DNA of 64,000 nucleotides from CAVOEB01 sp965249645 (GTDB lineage: Bacteria > Pseudomonadota > Alphaproteobacteria > UBA828 > JAPUJA01), in the NCBI GenBank assembly GCA_965249645.1, contig CBDFML010000012.1, positions 1,426,001 through 1,490,000 of the forward strand, written 5' to 3'. Each line of letters begins with the position of its first letter. Positions within the stretch are counted from its first letter, which is position 1. Made by a program: the position numbers and the translations under genes. A model generated the notes under the pieces. It ran no database searches, had not been told where the DNA came from, and worked only from the letters and a program-made list of their open reading frames with translations. Below, in pieces: positions 62,202-64,000 of this stretch.

Positions 62202-62289
62202 CGCGTCAACGTCGACGTTCCACACAACCGGTAGCGGTGAGGTGGCATCCCTGATGGTGCCTCGATCGCCGTTGCCGATGGAGACTATC

Positions 62290-62964
62290 GTGGCTGATGC
62301 GCCTCTCATGCCGAAAGCGACCGCTGTCTGGCTGGTGGACAACACGTCGCTGACATTCGATCAAATCGCGGAATTCTGCCACATGCACCCGCTCGAGATC
62401 GCCGGCATCGCCGACGGTGAGGTTGCCGTTGGTATCATTGGCCTCGACCCCGTGCAAAACGCCCAGTTGACCCGAGAAGAGCTCGAACGCTGTCAGGCCG
62501 ACCCCAAAACCAAGCTCAAGCTGGCGGCCCCCGCGGCGAAACTGCCGTCGGCGGCAAAGCGCCGGCGTGGTCGTTATACGCCCGTTTCGAAGCGCCAGGA
62601 TCGGCCCAACGCCATCGCCTGGCTGCTCCAACGCCATGGTGAGCTGACCGACGGCCAGATTTCCAAGTTGCTCGGCACTACCAAGGCGACGATCAACGCG
62701 GTCCGCGACGGCACTCACTGGAACAGCGTCAACATCAAGGCGCAGGATCCCGTCCAGCTTGGCCTGTGCAGCCACGCCGAGCTCGACGATGCTGTGCGCA
62801 AGGCGCGCAAGAGCGGTCGACGGCCCCCGGAAGCCGTGGAAGGCGCCCCAGCCGCTATCACGCCCGCGCCAGAGCCGGTTGCGGTGCCCGAGAGCAGTTC
62901 CGATAGCGACGAGATCACGAGCCCCGCCGCCGCGCGGCGCAAGGCGGATCAGCTCTTCGGATAG
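62290..62964 (+). CDS. trcR: DUF1013 family protein (TrcR-type putative cell-cycle regulator), 224 aa
   Basis: The N-terminus MADAPLMPKATAVWLVDNTS and the following FDQIAEFCHMHPLEIAGIAD are the DUF1013 signature. A second helix-turn-helix-like part is LTDGQISKLLGTTKATINAV near residue 120 with HWNSVNIKAQDPVQLGLCS. Databases label this family a putative cell-cycle transcriptional regulator in Alphaproteobacteria. A GTG at 62290 with GGAG seven bases upstream is chosen as start over three upstream candidates. The C-terminal 50 residues are a variable Pro/Ala/Glu tail. It overlaps the convergent propionyl-CoA synthetase gene by 16 bases. Confidence 0.9.
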   Translation: MADAPLMPKATAVWLVDNTSLTFDQIAEFCHMHPLEIAGIADGEVAVGIIGLDPVQNAQLTREELERCQADPKTKLKLAAPAAKLPSAAKRRRGRYTPVSKRQDRPNAIAWLLQRHGELTDGQISKLLGTTKATINAVRDGTHWNSVNIKAQDPVQLGLCSHAELDDAVRKARKSGRRPPEAVEGAPAAITPAPEPVAVPESSSDSDEITSPAAARRKADQLFG

Positions 62965-64000
62965 CCGAGCAGCGCTAGCGCCTCACGAATTTCGTCTAGA
63001 ATCACTGGATCGTCGATCGTCGGCGGCACAGCCAAGACCTCGCCGTCCGCCATCTTGCGGATGGTACCGCGCAGGATTTTGCCCGATCGGGTCTTGGGCA
63101 GACGCTTGACGATGGTCGCCGTTTTGAAGGCAGCCACCGGCCCGATCCGATCCCGGACCATGCGCACCAGATCGGTAACGATCTCGTCGGCCGGTCGCTC
63201 GACGCCCGCTTTCAGCACCACCAGACCCAGTGGAACCTGACCCTTTAGCGCGTCCGAAACGCCCAGAACCGCGCATTCCGCCACATTTGGGTGGCCGGAC
63301 AGCACCTCTTCCATGCCCCCGGTCGAAAGCCGGTGACCCGCTACGTTGATGATGTCGTCGGTTCGGCTCATGACGTAGAGATAGCCGTCCTCGTCCGCGT
63401 AGCCGGCGTCGGCCGTCGAGTAATACCCCTCGAATTGGCGGAGATACGACGTCACATAGCCTTCGTCGTTCTTCCACAACGTCGGCAGACAGCCGGGTGG
63501 CATGGGCAGCTTGATGGCAAAGGTGCCGATCTGCCCCGGTTCGACAGGCTGGGCATCGTCGTCCAGCACACGCACGTCAAAGCCGGGAACCGGCTTGGTC
63601 GGCGATCCCGGCTTGACCGGCAGGCGGCCGAGCCCGACGCAGTTGGCCGCGACCGCCCAACCCGTCTCGGTTTGCCACCAGTGATCGATCACCGGGACGC
63701 CGAGAATGGCTTCGGCCCAGGCCAGGGTATCCGGATCGGTTCGCTCGCCCGCCAGGAACAGCGTGTGGAAATGCGAGAGATCGTATTGCTTGAGATAGTC
63801 GGCGTTAGGGTCGTCGCGCTTGATCGCGCGAAACGCGGTCGGGGCGGTGAACAGTGCCGCGACCTTGTGCTCGGCGATGACTCGCCAGAACGCCCCGGGG
63901 TCGGGGGTGCCCACGGGTTTGCCTTCGTACAGAATTGTCGTGCAGCCGTAAAACAGCGGCGCATAGACGATATAGGCGTGGCCCACGACCCAGCCGACGT
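62949..64000 (-). CDS. prpE: Propionyl-CoA synthetase-type acyl-CoA ligase, N-terminus beyond window
   Basis: The C-terminal ~350 residues of an ANL-superfamily ligase; the frame stays open past the window edge (VGWVVGHAYIVYAPL reads in). Motifs: VPVIDHWWQTETGWAVAANC (A5), YYSTADAGYADEDGYLYVMS (A7), RTDDIINVAGHRLSTGGMEE (A8) and the catalytic Lys in LPKTRSGKILRGTIRKM (A10). HFGV-type acetyl-CoA synthetase features are close, but the IDHWWQTETG and LYVMSRTDDIINVAGHRLST stretches fit propionate-CoA ligase. It would feed propionyl-CoA to carboxylation and the methylmalonyl-CoA mutase in this window. Propionate versus acetate is inferred. Confidence 0.88.
   Translation of the reverse strand, partial: VGWVVGHAYIVYAPLFYGCTTILYEGKPVGTPDPGAFWRVIAEHKVAALFTAPTAFRAIKRDDPNADYLKQYDLSHFHTLFLAGERTDPDTLAWAEAILGVPVIDHWWQTETGWAVAANCVGLGRLPVKPGSPTKPVPGFDVRVLDDDAQPVEPGQIGTFAIKLPMPPGCLPTLWKNDEGYVTSYLRQFEGYYSTADAGYADEDGYLYVMSRTDDIINVAGHRLSTGGMEEVLSGHPNVAECAVLGVSDALKGQVPLGLVVLKAGVERPADEIVTDLVRMVRDRIGPVAAFKTATIVKRLPKTRSGKILRGTIRKMADGEVLAVPPTIDDPVILDEIREALALLGYPKS

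Noticed and set aside
1..64000. tRNA, rRNA, CRISPR, IS elements, riboswitches
   Set aside because: No cloverleaf-like or rRNA-like stretch, no regularly spaced repeats, no transposase and no recognisable riboswitch core was seen in any gap; all gaps are under 300 bases.

Overview
This is a GC-rich, densely packed chromosomal window in which almost every base belongs to a housekeeping or metabolic gene. The gene content points to an alphaproteobacterium, probably of the Rhodospirillales type. The evidence is family-level: DUF4167, DUF1178, DUF1192 and DUF1013 proteins; a BolA / DnaJ-like / CobS / CobT block; the hisS-prfA-prmC-DUF4167-clpB and comF-grxC-nitrilase-DUF1178-ubiG-lysC neighbourhoods; malyl-CoA lyase; B12-dependent methylmalonyl-CoA mutase; and an NDUFAF5-like methyltransferase. 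No species can be named from sequence reading alone. I found no rRNA, tRNA, CRISPR array, prophage or insertion sequence.

Layout. 1-3.6 kb: an accessory catabolic-looking unit on the minus strand (two short-chain dehydrogenases, a 2-oxoglutarate/Fe(II)-type oxygenase and a striking internally deleted oxygenase remnant), plus one unrecognised plus-strand gene. 3.8-6 kb: a three-repeat LysM/OapA-like M23 peptidoglycan peptidase whose frame is broken by one base. 6-18 kb (minus): clpB with a sigma-32-type promoter, DUF4167, prmC, prfA, hisS, ispG, rodZ, a nitronate monooxygenase-like gene and lysC. 18-26.5 kb: ubiG, methyltransferases, a nitrilase-family amidase, glutaredoxin, comF, a frame-broken nnrS, DUF454, a Nudix gene and argJ. 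26.6-38.7 kb: secA with a structured leader, accA, malyl-CoA lyase, xerD with two unusual upstream envelope-protein genes, aroK-aroB, a CNNM/CorC protein and an AEC transporter.

38.7-47.9 kb: DUF2889, bolA, a J-domain protein, cobS, cobT, a dienelactone hydrolase, rpmB, meaB and methylmalonyl-CoA mutase. 47.9-53.6 kb: a complete urease operon read E-F-(A+B fused)-C-cysteine hydrolase-G-D. 53.7-59.5 kb: divergent from it, a tightly overlapped operon cysK-like / hydantoinase B / hydantoinase A / 3-mercaptopyruvate sulfurtransferase. 59.5-64 kb: a MipA/OmpV outer-membrane protein with an extra N-terminal domain, a short intergenic region with a strong hairpin and a candidate 18-codon gene, DUF1192, a quinone oxidoreductase, DUF1013 and the start-truncated end of a propionyl-CoA synthetase-type gene.

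Themes. Propionate/C2-C4 acyl-CoA metabolism recurs (propionyl-CoA synthetase, methylmalonyl-CoA mutase, MeaB, malyl-CoA lyase) next to cobaltochelatase-type CobS/CobT. Nitrogen release from urea and cyclic amides is concentrated at 48-59 kb. The best candidates for something undescribed are the divergent urease / cysK-hyuB-hyuA-sseA locus, the core-deleted oxygenase, and the small envelope-protein operon ahead of xerD. All function statements come from motif and family recognition by eye; no database search was run.
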